A stretch of DNA of 64,000 nt from Erythroxylum novogranatense (GCA_029891385.1 JAIWQS010000093.1:930001-994000); one strand, 5' to 3'. Numbered from the stretch's first letter, positions 22,451 to 33,377 are shown. Translations and numbers: made by a program. The notes: generated by a model not told the origin, from the letters alone.

Positions 22451-23420
22451 TTCATAGATTGATTCCTTCTATTATGCAACCTCCTGTGCTTGAGCTCAAA
22501 CCGCTACTTGCTACTTTAAAGTATGCCTTTCTTGAGTCTGATGAGCGATTACCTGTCATAATTGCTAGTACTTTGTCCCAAACTGAGGAAGAGAGACTCA
22601 TGAATGTTTTGAGGGAACATAAGAGAGCTATCGGGTGGACTTTAGCAGATATACCTAGCATTAGCCCAGCCATTTGCACACACTGGATCTTATTGAATGA
22701 GGGGTCAAAATCGGTGAGGCAACCTCAAAGAAAGCATAACCCGCTTATCTTAGATATTGTGAAGAAGGAAATCACAAAGTTGTTGAGCGCAGGGATAATT
22801 TATCCCATTTACGATAGTGAGTGGGTTAGCCCAATTCATGTAAGGCCTAAAAGAGTGGCATAACAAAGGGTCAAAATGATAGGATGAGCTTATTCCTATT
22901 AGAGTGGAAAATTTGTGGCGTGTGTATAGATTATAGAAAATTAAATGATGCCACAAGAAAAGACCACTTCCTCCGCCTTTTATTGATCAAATGCTTGAAA
23001 GACTCAAGGCAAATCACATTATTATTTCTTGGATGGTTTTTCCGGATATTTTCAGGTACCCATTGCACCAGAGGACCAGACAAGACCACATTTACATGTC
23101 CTTTGGCACCTTTGCATATCGAAGGATGCCTTTTGGTTTGTGTAATGCCCCTGCACTTTCCAAATATTGTGTGATGGTCATTTTCGTGAATTTTAGAGGA
23201 ATGTATGGAAGTATTTATGGATGATTTCACGGTTTATGGTGATTCTTTTGATGCTTGTTTATCCAAACCTTGCAAGAGTTTTACAAAGATGCATTGAAAA
23301 AATTTGATTTTAAACTTTGAAAATGTCATTTCATGGTCAATGAAGGTATCGTGCTTGGTCATTTAATTTCTAGCAAGGGATCAAGTGGATAAAGCTAAGA
23401 TTGAGGTTATATCTTCTTTG
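22451..23420 (+). pseudogene. pol: Athila reverse transcriptase remnant
   Basis: The open frame to 22863 carries the usual pre-RT segment (LELKPLLATLKYAFL, RAIGWTLADIPSISP). After 22861 the frame breaks repeatedly. CIDYRKLNDATRKDHF is at about 22924, DKTTFTCP near 23083, FAYRRMPFGLCNAPA near 23112 and the catalytic FMDD at 23214-23225 within ECMEVFMDDFTVYGDSFDACL. The catalytic motif is intact but sits between frameshifts, so RT cannot be read through. Confidence 0.92.
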
Positions 23421-23539
23421 CCTTACCCCAATTGTATTCGTGACATACGCTCATTTTGGGACATGCAGATTTTACAGCGCTTCATTAAGGATTTCAGCAA
23501 AATTATTACCTCTCTCTAAGCTCTTACAAAAGGATGAAA

Positions 23540-23990
23540 AATTTGAATTTGATGATTTTTGCAAGAGTGCCTTCAATATGTTGAAATCAAAACTCATTTC
23601 TCCACCTATTCTAGTTACTCCTGATTGGAGTTTACCTTTTGAGCTTTCATGTGATGCATCTAATTGTCTTTGTAGGGCTATCTTTGGGTCAATGAGAGGA
23701 ACGGTTACACAAGAGTTATTGCATACGCCTCGAGGACACCGGATCCAAATTTCAGATCAACTATACAACAACCGAAAAGAGTCATTTCAAGTAGTTTTCT
23801 TTGGAAAAATTTAGGCAATATCTGTTGAACTCACTTGTTACCATTTTTACTGATCATGCAGCTGTTCGATATCTCCTCCAGAAACCACAATCCAAGCCTA
23901 GGTTGATACGGTGGGCATTGTTGCTCCAAGAATTTGATATTGAGATAAAGGATCATGCGGAGCAAAGAAACCACGAATCGACCATTTGAA
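23540..23990 (+). pseudogene. pol: Athila RNase H remnant
   Basis: Pieces in two frames match Gypsy RNase H: AFNMLKSKLISPPIL and LSCDASNCLCRAIFG (about 23566-23694, the latter with the first Asp), then LEKFRQYLL at about 23798 and FTDHAAVRYLLQKPQSKPRL (about 23845-23904) with another acidic site. A frameshift near 23770-23800 separates the halves, around the expected KELLAVVFA region. Confidence 0.87.
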
Positions 23991-25340
23991 AGCGAGCTAC
24001 CCAATGACACACAGGGAGTGGATTCTTCTGACCTTACCTGTGATTCATTTCCTGATTCGGTCTTATGTGCTTCAATTGTTAAAGAACCTTGGTATGCACA
24101 TATTGTTAACTACCTAATGTCTGGACTCACTCCTCCTTTTATGTCTCAGGCACAAGCTCAGAAGCTAAAGAGTGAAGCTCGACATTACATTTGGGATGCC
24201 CCTCATCTGTGGAGAATGTGCAGTGACTAGGTGATCAGGAAACGTGTGCCTCATGAAGAGTATGATGATATAATTTCAAATTGTCATTCCATGGTTTGTG
24301 GTGGTCATTTTAGTGCAAGGAAAACATCTAGGAAAATCCTCAAGTCTGGTTTTTATTGGCCTACACTTTTTAAGGATTCATTTAACTTTTGTCGGTCATG
24401 TGATAAATGTCAACGATTTGGAGGATTAGGTAAACGACATGAAATGCCACAACAACCTCTCTTATTTTGTGAAATCTTTGATGTTTGGGGAATTGATTTC
24501 ATGGGTCCATTTCCTCCATCTTTTGGCTTTGTGTATATCCTTTTAGCTGTTGATTATGTATCCAAGTGGATAGAGGCCATCCCCACTAGAACAGATGATG
24601 CCCAAGTCGTGTCCAAATTTTTTAAATCCAACATTTTTTGTTGTTTTGGTATACCAAGAGTTGTGGTGAGTGATAGGGGAACCCATTTTTGTAATAGAGT
24701 CATTGATAACTTATTTTTGAAATTTGGGGTCACTCACAAAGTCTCCACTGCATATCACCCACAAACCAATGGACAAGTTGAAGTTTCAAACAGAGAGGTG
24801 AAGCACATTTTGGAGAAAATTGTAAAGCCATCAAAGAAGGATTAGAGCCTTCACCTCGAGGAAGCACTATGGGCATATCGGACTACTTATAAATCCCCCA
24901 TAGGTATGTCCCCTTACCGTTTGATCTATGGAAAGGCTTGTCATTTACCTGTGGAATTGGAGCATAAAGCATATTGGGCAATCAAACAATGCAATATGGA
25001 CTTGGAATCTTCTGGAATGGAGAGGAAGTTGCAACTTCAAGAGCTCGAGGAATTAAGGTTAGAGGCATATGAGCATGCACGACTTTACAAAGAAAAAGCA
25101 AAATTGATGCATGACAAGATCATTCAGCGGAAAAGTTTCAAAGAAGGAGATAAAGTCCTATTATTCAAAGCTCGTTTTACTTTCAAACATGGGGCTTTCA
25201 ATACTCGCTGGGAGGGACCGATTTGGTCACGAAGGTTCACAACTTTGGTAAGGTAGAGCTTTGCATGAGGAAAGTGGAACACCACTCAAGGTGAATGGCC
25301 ATCTTTGAAGCTCTATTATGAGAATCGGGATCCACCTTAA
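23991..25340 (+). pseudogene. pol: Athila integrase, two in-frame stops
   Basis: One frame covers 23955-25256, interrupted only by TAG at 24228 and TAG at 24843. The zinc region has CHSMVCGGHFSARKTSRK and CRSCDKCQRFG. The core shows WGIDFMGPFPPSFGF (Asp), VVVSDRGTHFCNR (Asp) and HPQTNGQVEVSNREVK (Glu), so the D-D-E residues are present. After the second stop, [39 protein letters not shown] and [12 protein letters not shown] give the C-terminal domain. There is no chromodomain, as expected for Athila. Both stops look like single transitions (CAG and TGG to TAG). Confidence 0.93.
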
Positions 25341-25634
25341 AAACTAGGTAGTTTCTTTCCTTTCACTTATCATATATTTGTGCTGATTGAAAATGGAATT
25401 GACACTGATATTATTTTGCATGAATATGTTGAATGAGTGTAGGGGAGAAACTACTCAATAGTGTTAGGTTTAGTTCAGTAGGATTTCTGTTCATTGTTCG
25501 AATAAATTACTTTCATTTTGTGAGCTTTACATCTTTCTGAAGAAGCATGGCATTGGTGGAAGGATTGATTTATGTGAGATTGATTGTTTCTGGATTGAGT
25601 CAGGTTTGTGTTTCTTTTTTCTGTTCGGTCAGTT

Positions 25635-25799
25635 ACGTCGTGACGTATTTTGATTTATACGTCGCGACGTGCCTTGTTTTTATTTACGTCGCGACGTATT
25701 TTGATTTATACGTCATGACGTGCCTTGTTTTTATTTAAGTCGCGACGTATTTTGATTTATAATTCACGACGTGTCTTGTTTTTATTCACGTCGCGACGT
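25635..25799 (+). repeat. Tandem array of ACGTCGCGACGT palindromes
   Basis: Seven sites start at 25635, 25659, 25686, 25710, 25737, 25761 and 25788, with spacing alternating 24 and 27 bp, so the repeat unit is 51 bp (ATTTTGATTTAT and GCCTTGTTTTTATTT spacers alternate). ACGTCGCGACGT is a perfect 12-bp palindrome; variants change the centre (GTGAC, ATGAC). The array sits about 600 bp upstream of ORF3. Confidence 0.92.
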
Positions 25800-26394
25800 G
25801 GCACATTCTGACACCGCGACGTCCCAACGGTTGAAATACCCTTGTTGCCCCTTCTGTCCTGCGGTTTTTGCGTTTATCCGGAGCCCTTTTTGTCTTTTTA
25901 CCTCGCGACGTCTCATCTCCTTTCGCCGCTTCTTCTTCTTCTTCTTCTCCTTCCTTTCTTATTCTCTTCTTTTCCATTGCCGCCATCGCCTCGCCTCTCT
26001 GTTCTCCTCTCTGCTTTTCAGGTCCGTCCGCCTCACCGTGCCCTCCGTTTCCGCCGTCTCCTTTCTTGCATCCTTGATATTTGTAAGTGTTCCATTGTCC
26101 TTCATTTTCCTGATTTTCGTTTTCCTTGTTAGAGTTTTTGAGTTAGGTTTCTCGCGACGAACGATTGCTCGCCGCGTTACGTCTGGAAATCGCCATACGC
26201 CGTGACGAAAGCATTGCCTCGTCGCGATGTACGAAGTACCTTTTCTCATCGCGACGTCTGCTTTTGCACGTCGCGACGTTTGGACAAGGATTTTGTCTCG
26301 TCGCGACGTCTACCCACAGGTCGCGACGAGGTGGCTGATTTTTACTTAACTCTCTATTGATTTTTGCTGTTCTGTTTCTTTTTGTTTGCAGGAT
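25800..26394 (+). promoter_or_regulatory. ORF3 upstream region with putative leader intron (26083-26390)
   Basis: A pyrimidine-rich stretch (CTTCTTCTTC near 25927) resembling a plant 5' leader is followed by TTGTAAGT (donor at 26083). A possible branch sequence CTTAAC lies at 26345-26350, and a pyrimidine-rich tract ends TTTGCAG at 26390, four bases before the ORF3 ATG. Eight further CGCGACG-type words are scattered at 25900-26330. Splicing here, or from a more distant donor, could make a subgenomic ORF3 message; this is inference. Confidence 0.5.
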
Positions 26395-27711
26395 ATGCCT
26401 TGCAGAAAGAACGTTAGCAAGTCCCAGCGTCCAACATCCCCTTCTCATGTCCTTCCCTCTCCCTCACACTCGCTTGACGAGTTTATGTCTGCTCCACCTG
26501 TTTCCCCTCACCCCTTTGTGTCTCCACCTTCCTTAGGAGTTTTCTCCACTCATTCTCCCTGTCCTCAGCCCTCACATTCTTCACACCACCACCCCTCCCC
26601 TACCCATTCCTCTTCTCTCCCGGTTGATCCGGAGTATGCTGCACTGGCCGCCAAAACTGAGGCCAGAGCCATACTTAAGGAAAAACCCTTTCCTTTGAGC
26701 CCTCACGATAACCCCTTCGTCCGCCAACCCTATTAACTCAACCTCACTAACCTCGCCCAACCCCGCACCTCTGGGAACCTAACATTCGTCCGCCAGTTCT
26801 ACACCCATACCCGTTTCTCAGGCACCTTCGGAATCGAGTTCTGTGGTGTTTTCATTCCCCGAGCTTTTACTTCTATCAACATTCGGGAACATTATCATCT
26901 CCCTCCTACCCCCCGCTGCCACTACTCGGAGCTCATCCATGAGTACCCATGGGATGACGTCCTTCGTACCCTCTGTCCTGAGGGTGCCCAGTGGTATCAA
27001 CCTAGAGGGGCTCAGCGTTATATCCGTCGTGCTGACCTGCGCTCCGAGGCCCGTCTGTGGCTTCATTTTATTTGTAACAACATCCTTCCCACCACCCACC
27101 TGGCCATGGTTCCCAAGGAGCAGGCTCTTTACATTTACCTATTGATGGTCGGCCGGCCCGTCGACCTCGCTCTAGCCATCACCTCCACCCTTCGTCAATG
27201 CACCCTCTCCACCACCATCACCCATTCCATCATATTTCCCCATCTCATGACCGATATGTTCCGAGACTATCGGGTTCTGGAACATCCGGCCGACCTTACT
27301 TTCGAGCCTGCTCCTGCTTTTCGGTACATTCGTCTCCGCCAACCTCGTAACCTTCCCACCCCACCTGTCCCTTCCCCACCTTCTTCTCTCTCTCCTAACC
27401 CTGTTCCTTCTTCCCCTTTTCCCCCTGCTCCTGCTCCCTCTGTTATTTTCCCTCCCTCCGAGGCTCTGCCTCGCGACCCTATCCATCCACCTCCTTCCTC
27501 TTCCCTCTCTCCTGACTCGGTCGCCCTTCTTCGCGCCGACTTACGACCCATCGAGGCACAGATGGCTGCTGATCGCCGGTTCTATCATTCGATGTTCACC
27601 CTTATTGCGGATCGCCTGCAGTTGCCACCCCCTCCTGCACTCCAGGATCTTTCAGCTGTCCCTAGTACTTCTCAGACTGCCCCTCCGGACCCGCCAGCTG
27701 ATGCTCCTTAG
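26395..27711 (+). pseudogene. Athila ORF3 (plant transposon-protein domain), one in-frame stop
   Basis: A 439-codon frame from ATG 26395 to TAG 27709, broken only by TAA at codon 114 (26734-26736). Residues 1-113 are Ser/Pro/His-rich (MPCRKNVSKSQRP onward). The middle, about residues 130-270, has NLTFVRQFYTHTRF, GAQWYQPRGAQRYIRRADLR, EARLWLHFICNNILPTTHLA and VPKEQALYIYLLM. This resembles the putative plant transposon protein domain (Pfam Transposase_32) found in the same position in Athila-like elements. The C-terminus is Pro-rich and ends in a helical segment (LLRADLRPIEAQMAADRRFY). I see no signal peptide or membrane segment, so an envelope role is not supported. Function is unknown. Codon use is markedly C-rich compared with the A/T-rich pol. 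Confidence 0.85.
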
Positions 27712-27902
27712 GCTTAATTTTGTCTTTTAGTTCTTTTCATTTCTTGTATTTCTTTTCTTTTCTTGTCTTTTATTTATGTATTTAGTTCTTTTGTTTCTTT
27801 TGTACTTGACTCATTCCCATTAATGATCAATCTCTGATTTTTGTGCTTATTTTTCTTATCTTTTCCTTCCTCTATATTTTCATTGAGGACAATGTGTGCT
27901 TT

Positions 27903-27916
27903 AAGTGTGGGGGAGC
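27903..27916 (+). other. Internal polypurine-like tract
   Basis: AAGTGTGGGGGAGC nearly repeats the terminal tract AAGTGTGGGAGAAT (29296). It follows ORF3 by about 190 bp and could prime plus-strand DNA internally. Confidence 0.6.
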
Positions 27917-28037
27917 TGTTTCCCCATTTATCCTCCATATTGCATGACTGTTGACATTATGATTATGAATTGTTGGCCAATTGGTGCATTCTGTCAATAA
28001 ACTTGGTGCATTATACATCTTTCTGTCAATCTGCATC

Positions 28038-28175
28038 TCTTCGTCGCGATGGCGACCACACGTCGTAATGAAGCTATTCCTCGAAAGTGCTCATACGTCA
28101 GCGACGTCACCCATATCACACGTCGCGGCGCCTCAGACGCTATTTACATCTACCTCAAAGACGCCATGACGTCAC
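28038..28175 (+). repeat. Scattered ACGTCGCGACGT-like words in the Athila 3' region
   Basis: TTCGTCGCGATGG, CACGTCGTAATG, ACGTCAGCGACGTCA, CACGTCGCGGCGC and GCCATGACGTCAC occur about 20-50 bp apart. This is a degenerate version of the palindrome cluster upstream of ORF3 and in the LTRs. Confidence 0.65.
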
Positions 28176-29295
28176 ATGTATGCATGAATGACTTGTGTTT
28201 CATTTTTTCCATTTTTCTATTCAATCAAACATTTTCTGCATTGGATCTTTGTGGCTGTTGTCTTCAAATTTTTACTAGTTTTAAAATGATGCTTGAGTTT
28301 TTGAAAACACCTCCCATTCTTTTAATAATAGTTGGAATTGGCCAAAATTTTGCTCTTCATGTTTTCCAAACACAGTGAATGGAAGTATTCTAACAAAGTA
28401 GCATTTTAAGTTTTTGAGACATGAGATTGTTCATAGAGATAATACCCTTGTTGGAAGGATATTTGAGCCAAAAATTTTCTTTTATCTTTGTGTGCATCTG
28501 CTTATTTCATTCTCCTCTAGAACTTGTTTTAATTCTTACTTGAAGCTTAATGGACTGGATTTTTTTTGATATGATAGAGGCGTTCCTTCCTCAACCCATT
28601 TTCCTAAACACAGTCCCTTACATATTTATCCTTTGCTAGCCCGTTGAGCCTTCTTGTTATGAACATTTGCATTCATATTTTTACATGTCATTAGTTATTT
28701 CATAAAAAAAAAAGTTCCAAAAAGGGGACAGAAGTGTTTTTCAATTCATACAAATAAAAAAAAGATAAAGAAGAAAAACAAGATCAATAACAATTTATTC
28801 AGTATATATTGCATGAAAAAAACTGTTTATGCATACATTTAGTTTCAGAAAACTATTGACAACAGCTCTTTGTTTAATGCATGTGCTCATACTATCCTTT
28901 CTTTCTTTCACCTTATCCATTCATTTAGCCTACCATACATTACAACCCTCAAAGTCCTCTTGATCTTTAAAATGATAGTTCTTTTGGTGGAGAAATAGAA
29001 TTGACACAAGCTTATGGTAGGAGATGGATTAAGCAGACTGAGAGCAACAATATCCCTAGACACAAAAGAGATGAGCATATACACTATATCCCGAGTGATT
29101 CTCTTTTGTTCAATCTCTTGTGCTTGAATTCTTTCAATGTTTGTTTTATTAGGACTCTTTCACTTTTCAGTGGTTGATTTATGAGGAAATGAATTGAGTT
29201 AATTTCCTTTTATTTTTTTGAGCATGGCAGATATTTTCTTTCACTCTTGTATTCTTTTTGACTCTTGTAAACTTTTTCCAGGAGTACAAAGGTCT

Positions 29296-29310
29296 AAGTG
29301 TGGGAGAATT
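29296..29310 (+). other. Athila terminal polypurine tract
   Basis: AAGTGTGGGAGAATT immediately precedes the 3' LTR start TGATTGAACC. Confidence 0.88.
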
Positions 29311-30801
29311 TGATTGAACCAAGTTTATATTATAAATTGGCTACCTTTTCATAGCTGCTTATGCATTAGTTGACTCCTAATTGATGATTTTTTGTGTTTA
29401 AAATGGTTCCTCATACCGAGCTCTTTTAATTCACAATTTGCTAGTAAATTGTCATGATTTGATACTAATCTTTCCATAATTTTCATGAGGACAATTGATA
29501 CTGCAAATTGTTATTATTTTATTGGGTGAGCAAAGGAGTCAACACATTAGGAAGTCAAGAGGTCAATCCACACGTCATTTAGCATATCATTTCCATACGT
29601 CGCGATTTAATATTAATTTATACGTCATGACGAAAGAGCAATTCCATACGTCGCGACTAATATTAATTTATACGATGCGACGTCTAGCGGATATCCGACC
29701 TGAAATAGAAAGTTTGTCTCACCGCTTTGACGACCCGCACTCCACCATATAAAAACCTTGCTATTTTTAGGTCAAAGCGCATCGGAGATCGGGGAGACTT
29801 TCACAAGCGCACCTTACGCCGAGATCGGAGACGCACGGACCTTGATCACTCGCAAGAGAGAGACGACACCGCCCTTCACCATCGTCTTCACATTTTCATC
29901 TCCGTCAACTACAACCATCAACATCGCCATCGTCACCATCTTCTGCCAACATGAGCATGGTTCAATCTCCAGTAGCTGAGGGACCGATCAGAGCAATGTG
30001 CGGCTAAGTCACCTTTCCTCTTGAAAATGTAGCAACGACTTGAGTTCACATAAGCTTCAAAGGGGAGTAATCGATAGTGTCCAAGTTTAGTTATATTTAT
30101 GTAAACTCCGAGTTAAAGGATGCATCAGATAGCTAGATTAGCATTGTTATAGTTTAACAGTGTCTTTGAACACTACGTTGAGATTTGGACAAAGTAATTT
30201 GTAGAATGTTTGATGCTTAATATATGAAGTTTCATATATGTCATTGGGTATTGCATTTACTATCTTCATCTGCATAATTGTGTTTGATTAAGACTATTGT
30301 GTTTTAACCCCATAGACCGATTGCATTTTCTTGTCCAATTCTCACACTAAGGTTTTCAACAAAAATTTAAAGAATGGAGTTCATTAGTTAAATCTTTGGA
30401 CCTAAAGAGTCCTTTAGGGTTGATCTTTCGAAACTTAATGGATTGTGTCCCTGAAAATCATTTTTGAACCGTGATAGCCTGCGCCCATTTTCAAGAGGAT
30501 TTTATCAATTTGATTTCTATCTGATTTTTGTTAATTGCATTATTTCCAAAATTCCAAAAATATTCTTTTATACTTTTTTCCAATTTTGATTACTTTATCA
30601 GTTTTGACCAAAATACCAAACCCCCGTTTTATAAACTTGATTGCAATTTTTGACATTTAGGCTAGTTTAGACCTTTTTCACTTGGTTCCAATTAAGTGAG
30701 ACGACTCGAGGATTGCAACCTATACCGCAATCTTGGAATTTATTATATTTGACCGGTTTCCAAGGATCGATCGTAAGATCGAATCGACAAAGCCTCGATC
30801 A
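29311..30801 (+). repeat. Athila 3' LTR
   Basis: 1491 bp, matching the 5' LTR end to end (CCTCGATCA at 30801) and followed by the CAAGT duplication. It keeps the TATA box (29748). Its palindrome cluster differs from the 5' copy, with five degenerate sites between 29570 and 29690 in place of three, so this part has rearranged since insertion. Confidence 0.95.
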
Positions 30802-31438
30802 CAAGTACTTGAGGATATTCTTGACAGCCACCCAGTGACCCTCACCAGGATCCGATTGGTATCTACTCGTAACACTTAGAGCATATGATGCATCGGGTCT
30901 CGTACATAGCATTGCGTACATGATAGATCCTACTGTAGATGCATACAGGATCATATTCATGTGCATCCTCTCATCTTGTGTCTTAGGAAACATAGATTTC
31001 GAGAGTGTTATCCCATGAGTCACGGAAAGGTACCCTCTCTTGGATTTCTCCATGCTAAACCTCTTTAGCATCTTGTCTATGTACGTTGATTGTGAAAGAC
31101 CAAGCAATCTTTTTGAGCTATCTCTATAGATCCTTATCCCAAGGATATAAGTTGCTTCACCAAGGTCTTTCATGGCAAATTGTTTCGACAACCAAATCTT
31201 CAGATTAGAAGATAGAGACATCGCTTCCTAGTAATAATATGTCATCTACATATAGCACAAGGAATACGATTGCAGTCCCACTAACCTTCTTATACACACA
31301 GTGTTCATCCGGATTTTGTGAGAAACCAAACTCTTTGATTACCTCATCAAAACGGATATTCCAACTCCTGGATGCTTGTTTCAATCCATAGATGGATTTC
31401 TGAAGCTTGCATACCTTTTTTCCATCATAGGAGGTGAT
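30802..31438 (-). pseudogene. pol: C1 reverse transcriptase, C-terminal half
   Basis: Minus-strand frame 31221-30802: AMKDLGEATYILGIRIYRD, LLGLSQSTYIDKMLKRFSM, SVTHGITLSKSMFPKTQ, YASTVGSIMYAMLCTRPD and YALSVTSRYQSDPGEGHW. The catalytic YVDD is encoded at 31252-31241 just upstream in another frame. It continues directly into the RNase H at 17958 once the Athila insertion is removed. Upstream, the RT is cut at 31438 by C2, inside the DDGEKVC-type region, and resumes at 50213. Confidence 0.92.
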
Positions 31439-33377
31439 TGTAGGAAAATCCCGGGGTGTCCATCACATGGACACAGTGCGGAAAACAAAATTTTTTTGTT
31501 CCGGGAAGTTCCCGAAAGCTAGGATCCAAGTGTAAGTATAATCAGTCAAACTATAACGACCAAAGGAGACCGTCTCTAACGGTATCCACGCAGAGGTCGA
31601 AAACCTAACCGGGACAAACCCTTTGACCCGGGAATAGCTAGACTAAGGAAAAGACTGCTAGATCTTACCTTAGCCTTGGAGAGGTTGAATCAATGATGTG
31701 GAGAAGATGAAAGCTTGGAGATGATGAAGATCGTTGGAAAGCTTAAAGGAGGAGACTCTTCTTTTCCTTCAAACCTTAGGTTTTCTTTTTAAACCCCCGA
31801 TGATGACCTATATCCAAGCCAGAAAACTCTTCTTCTTCTTATTTTATAAGCCAACGATAATCCTCATCTTTCTTTCATCAGGTCTTTTAGCCATTAAATG
31901 CTTTAATGACTAAGCAAAATAAAAGAACCTTCTCCAATCTTCTCATCTTCCACGTTAACTATATATATATATATTAATTAATTAATTTTTTAATTAATTA
32001 ATATATATATATATATATTAATGTCAAGTGGTCCACCACACTGGGTCGGTCCTCACCAAACCGCCGGCTACCCCGTGGCGAAAAATCAACTAAACGGTTT
32101 TCAAGAATGTCGATGTCGCGATCACATCGGACATATCCCAATCTCATCAAGATCCATTTAATCCTATTGCTCTCCAGATATGGATCACTATCCAAAACTA
32201 TTTTACAGATTTCGAGTCACTCTTATCGTGTGACCCATTAGGTTCCGGTTATGTTGGCCACTTAGATTAACACTTAATCTAAGCAAGTCATGAGCGCGTC
32301 TAGCAACACATCATGACCCCCAATTGACCGAAAGTAATTGGTTTGACTAATGAACCCGAGCTCATCAGAACCGGATCACGAACCTTTCCATAGACAATTA
32401 CCGTGCAATTCGTCCTTTCACCATCCTATACCCCACTTGGTTATGAGTATGGTCCATATGTCAACTCTCATTAGACTTTATCTAGCCCAAGTGAAATCGG
32501 GTCTCGTCCGGACTCATTACTGTGAATGTCCATGAAGATAGTCTTCATGACATAATCACTCCCGCCAGAGATTTCCAAGTAATGATCCGCATAAGAGGCC
32601 ATGGGTATCTCTTCGCTATTCCGTAGTGGTGAATCCTTTATTGGCTACTCAATTACCTTCGAATACCTCAAACCTGCATCCAATCACCACCCTATGGCGA
32701 CCTCCGAAGGCAACAAGGAATGGAGTCAAAGTACAAAGATCAAGATTCAAGATATCCTCGAGTACCTCAAGTCTCAAGGATACTTGCACCATTGCTATGA
32801 TGAGATTATCACCGACATTATAATAGAATACCCATGTGATGATCTCATGGCAGGTCATCCAATGTACTTACTACCACTAGTAAGCATCCACATGTCAAAT
32901 CTAAATATCTCATATTTACAGCTTCGAGATCCACCGCTTGATCCAATCAAGGAATATGACGTAATGTTAGTCTATCCGGATTAACGATGTCGGTCTCGTT
33001 AATCCTATGACTAGGATAATTTAGATACTGACATAATTGCACATGATAGGAATCTCAGGAGTATGATCACATCATAATTTCCTTCATGCTATGTCATATA
33101 TCATGGATTTCATAAATTTGATTCAAGATCACAATCAATTCATAATAAAATGAACATCAAATAAATGAAATTTGCCTTGCTTTATTTATTCATAAAGTCC
33201 ATGACATGACTATGAACAAAACGCGCCAAAGGGATTGCCTTTGAGGGCACTACTCTAACAATCTAACTAAGATGAACATCCATAAGTCGACTTACCTTTG
33301 GTGAACAAGGCGACTTATCAACATTCAATCAAGCATAAGTTGACTTACACATGGTACAAGTCGACTTACCACTTACA
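31439..33377 (-). repeat. C2 3' LTR with 117-bp extension
   Basis: On the minus strand it starts TGTAAGTGGTAAGTCG at 33377, runs through the TGTTAGAG-type point where C0/C3 LTRs begin (33260), and ends GGATTTTCCTACA at 31439. The polypurine tract (AGTGGGAGATT on the minus strand) abuts at 33378. The extension is present in both C2 LTRs. Confidence 0.88.
33261..33377 (-). repeat. AAGTCGACTT-type repeats inside the C2 LTR extension
   Basis: Sites at 33283 and 33358 are exact AAGTCGACTT; 33307 (AAGGCGACTT) and 33336 (AAGTTGACTT) are variants. The other C2 LTR has equivalents at about 50119, 50143, 50172 and 50192. This places leader-type palindromes at the very start of U3. Confidence 0.85.

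Larger units (their letters stand above)
27712..29295 (+). other. Athila 3' untranslated region
   Basis: About 1.6 kb with no supported gene. It holds TTCATTGAGGACAATGTGTG followed by an internal polypurine-like tract (27903-27916), ACGTCGCGACGT-type words at 28038-28175, poly(A)-rich sequence at 28700-28780 and long A/T-rich stretches. A 109-codon frame at 28049-28378 shows no family motif and is rejected as a gene. Confidence 0.8.
17959..30801 (+). mobile_element. Athila-type Gypsy element, full-length, 12.8 kb
   Basis: LTRs 17959-19392 and 29311-30801 (TGATTGAACC to CCTCGATCA) and a perfect target duplication CAAGT at 17954-17958 and 30802-30806. The interior has an Asp-tRNA type primer site, gag, protease, RT, RNase H, integrase, an extra ORF3 downstream of pol, and a long 3' untranslated region with two polypurine-like tracts. 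Large size, this primer site, DLGA protease and ORF3 identify the Athila lineage (established features of the group). Gag and pol carry multiple stops and frameshifts, so the copy is not autonomous as read. Confidence 0.95.

Noticed and set aside
25786..27551. Several open frames antisense or out of frame to ORF3 (for example 27172-27551 and 25959-26448)
   Set aside because: Compositional shadows of the C-rich, Pro/Ser-coding ORF3 and its G/C-rich upstream repeats; low-complexity Gly/Arg-rich translations without motifs.
28049..28378. 109-codon frame downstream of ORF3
   Set aside because: No domain or repeat pattern of a protein. It overlaps the palindrome words and A/T-rich 3' untranslated sequence.
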